A DNA stretch of 13,436 bases, from the NCBI GenBank assembly GCA_023458915.1, contig JAEWWM010000043.1:1-13436 (forward strand), read 5' to 3'. Of this stretch, positions 11,949 to 13,436 are shown one piece after another (within the stretch, counting starts at the first letter, position 1; every line of letters starts with the position of its first letter). The notes under the pieces are model-generated. The model was not told where the DNA came from and searched no databases. It was given only the letters and a program-made list of their open reading frames with translations. Made by a program: the position numbers and the translations under genes. This DNA comes from Bacillota bacterium. Lineage in GTDB: Bacteria; Bacillota; Clostridia; Oscillospirales; Acutalibacteraceae.

Positions 11949-13436
11949 TTACTTGATTATGGTATTGAAGAATTTTTCATCAGATTCTGAAAGTTTTCCG
12001 CACAGCGCATATACTTGCATATTCTTCATGAGTTTTTCCAATATTTCTCCATGATGTTTAATTTCTTTTTCAGATATGTTTTTCATTTTTTTGATATTTT
12101 TATTTGTGATATCACAATAATCTTCGTTCCGGCATGCGATATCCTCAACCTGAGTGCTCAATAATTTTAGCGTGTTTCTCCAAAAAAGTGGTTTCAAAAA
12201 GCTTTTTGCGGTGCTTTCAATTTCATCGGTTTCAAAATTGTGAGTTTTAATAAACTGTGGAATTTGTTTGAATATTTCGATCGTTGAACCAATATTTGGA
12301 TCCTTATTGGAGCACAGCCAAATTTTGTTGTTAGCGGAATCAGAATAGATTCTCACACCGTAGGCACCATTTTTTTCGCGAACAGTTGGAATTAAAAACA
12401 ATTCGTTTACAAACTTGCAAGTAGCTTCAAAACTTGTATCGTGGCTCAGTTCTTTGGAATCCAGAACACACATTATTTCATTATTTGAGCGGCTTGGTTC
12501 AATAAAAGCGACGCTTTTATTTTGATTTTTAGTAAACTCTATTTTTTCATTAGGATTAATTTTTAAATCATTAAGTGATTTTACAAAATCTTGCATACTC
12601 AACTTCGCTAAACTCATGTTTTCCTCGGAAGCGCACGTCCCAGCGGCATAAAGTGAATTTTGATTAAATATCTTATCCTTGATACTATCTAATTTTTTTG
12701 AAAGTATATTTGCGAATTCTTCGTTATCTAAATTATCAGATATGTTTTTATAAAAGTTTTTTCTATCTTCTTCTGTCATGTTGCCACTTAAAAAACTGTT
12801 TTCGTATAAATTCGGAACCAAAACCAAATCAATAAACTTAAGCATTGTTTTTGGAGTGGATTCATACCATGCATTTTTACATTTTAAATATTCTTTTAAG
12901 CTTTGCTTATCTTTAAAATTCACGTTATCTGTCTGCTCTTTTAGTAATTTATTTGCTTTTGCTATATTATCTTTTTGAGTTATAACATTTAAAACTAAAA
13001 ATGCATTTTTCTCGTCACTTTTACTATTTTTATCTTCGTATATTGTAAAAGAAAAATGGTTATCAATCATTTTATCGGTTTTAATTTTTTCGAGCTCTTC
13101 GCGCGAATAATTTTTGGTACTACTGAAATTAAGTGAATTTAGAAAAATTTCAAAATATTTTCTATCTTCTTCGGAAATATGGTTTATTTTAAAAATATAT
13201 TTAAAGGCCAGTAAATCTCCTATTTCTTGAACTGATTCGTAATATTTTTTGGAATCTATGGAACTGCTTTTTAACGGACAACTTAAAGTTGGGGTTGTTA
13301 TATCGGAAAGCTTTTTGAACATACTTTTGATTCTCGCCGCATCTTCAAGACTGTTTGGTGATTCTGCCCACTTTTTTTGTTCTTCGAAATTTTTAGTAAG
13401 TGTTTCTTTTTGCGATTCCAGTGATTCTAATTTTTT
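11949..13436 (-). CDS. M16C (presequence protease-like) metallopeptidase, N-terminus beyond the right edge
   Basis: The reading frame is open through the right edge: codons upstream of the methionine at 13322 continue as LESLESQKETLTKNF, then EQKKWAESPNSLEDAARIKS. So the true start is outside, and 13322 is not a start. The visible 495 residues cover the M16C-associated linker (EQKKWAESPNS...LSDITTP) and the C-terminal half. VREKNGAYGVR, then LCSNKDPNI, is the R/Y substrate-clamp motif of M16 C-terminal domains. The zinc site HxxEH lies in the missing N-terminal half. Members cleave peptides inside a closed chamber, usually in the cytosol for bacterial PreP-like forms. Sequence divergence is noticeable, so the enzyme may be specialised. 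It is convergent with the recombinase gene. Confidence 0.8.
   Translation of the reverse strand, partial: KKLESLESQKETLTKNFEEQKKWAESPNSLEDAARIKSMFKKLSDITTPTLSCPLKSSSIDSKKYYESVQEIGDLLAFKYIFKINHISEEDRKYFEIFLNSLNFSSTKNYSREELEKIKTDKMIDNHFSFTIYEDKNSKSDEKNAFLVLNVITQKDNIAKANKLLKEQTDNVNFKDKQSLKEYLKCKNAWYESTPKTMLKFIDLVLVPNLYENSFLSGNMTEEDRKNFYKNISDNLDNEEFANILSKKLDSIKDKIFNQNSLYAAGTCASEENMSLAKLSMQDFVKSLNDLKINPNEKIEFTKNQNKSVAFIEPSRSNNEIMCVLDSKELSHDTSFEATCKFVNELFLIPTVREKNGAYGVRIYSDSANNKIWLCSNKDPNIGSTIEIFKQIPQFIKTHNFETDEIESTAKSFLKPLFWRNTLKLLSTQVEDIACRNEDYCDITNKNIKKMKNISEKEIKHHGEILEKLMKNMQVYALCGKLSESDEKFFNTIIK

Noticed and set aside
11949..13322. Metalloprotease gene starting at the methionine at 13322
   Set aside because: The frame stays open upstream to the edge and encodes the expected M16C linker motif, so this methionine is internal.

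Overview
The window is AT-rich DNA with clostridial traits: strong AGGAGG-type ribosome binding sites, GTG and TTG starts, a Spo0A-type DNA-binding domain, a LysM protein and a small spore-coat-like protein. A Clostridia (Oscillospirales-like) member of the Firmicutes is the best guess. Species cannot be named from the sequence.

Layout, left to right. (1) 1-660, minus strand: an alpha/beta hydrolase cut by the left edge, preceded by a small gene that looks frameshifted. (2) 714-2434, plus strand: a promoter, a 125-aa Sec-exported small protein, then a seven-helix membrane protein whose cytoplasmic end is a Spo0A C-terminal-type DNA-binding domain, closed by an intrinsic terminator. This is the most unusual unit in the window. 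(3) 2826-3143: a 105-aa protein with a double-glycine leader, with no transporter nearby. (4) 3333-6300, minus strand: a probable operon of an FAD oxidoreductase with a C-terminal Rieske domain, an overlapping tocopherol cyclase-like protein, and a LysM protein. (5) 6497-7775: a small conserved protein whose ribosome binding site can be hidden in a hairpin, and a convergent HSL-type esterase. (6) 8005-8595: a secreted Ala/Trp-rich protein whose middle is GC-rich and unlike its AT-rich ends. (7) 8632-9024: a transposase zinc-ribbon remnant, then tRNA-Trp and tRNA-Thr behind a near-consensus promoter. (8) 9160-10413: glyA on the minus strand, with a decayed tRNA-Thr copy beyond it at 10647-10717. 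(9) 10808-11785: a complete tyrosine recombinase, then a perfect 20-bp inverted repeat. (10) 11949-13436, minus strand: the C-terminal part of an M16C metalloprotease that runs off the right edge.

How the genes may work together. Residues 272-378 of the 1183-2322 product align along their length with the Spo0A effector domain, and the positive-inside rule puts that domain in the cytoplasm. With the exported peptide gene 24 bases upstream, the pair could be a ligand and a one-component membrane receptor-regulator that needs no kinase or response regulator. That function is inference; the domain architecture is what the sequence shows. The double-glycine protein downstream could be an output of the same system, but nothing in the sequence proves this. 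The Rieske oxidoreductase and the cyclase-like protein are translationally coupled and probably act on the same lipid or quinone-like substrate.
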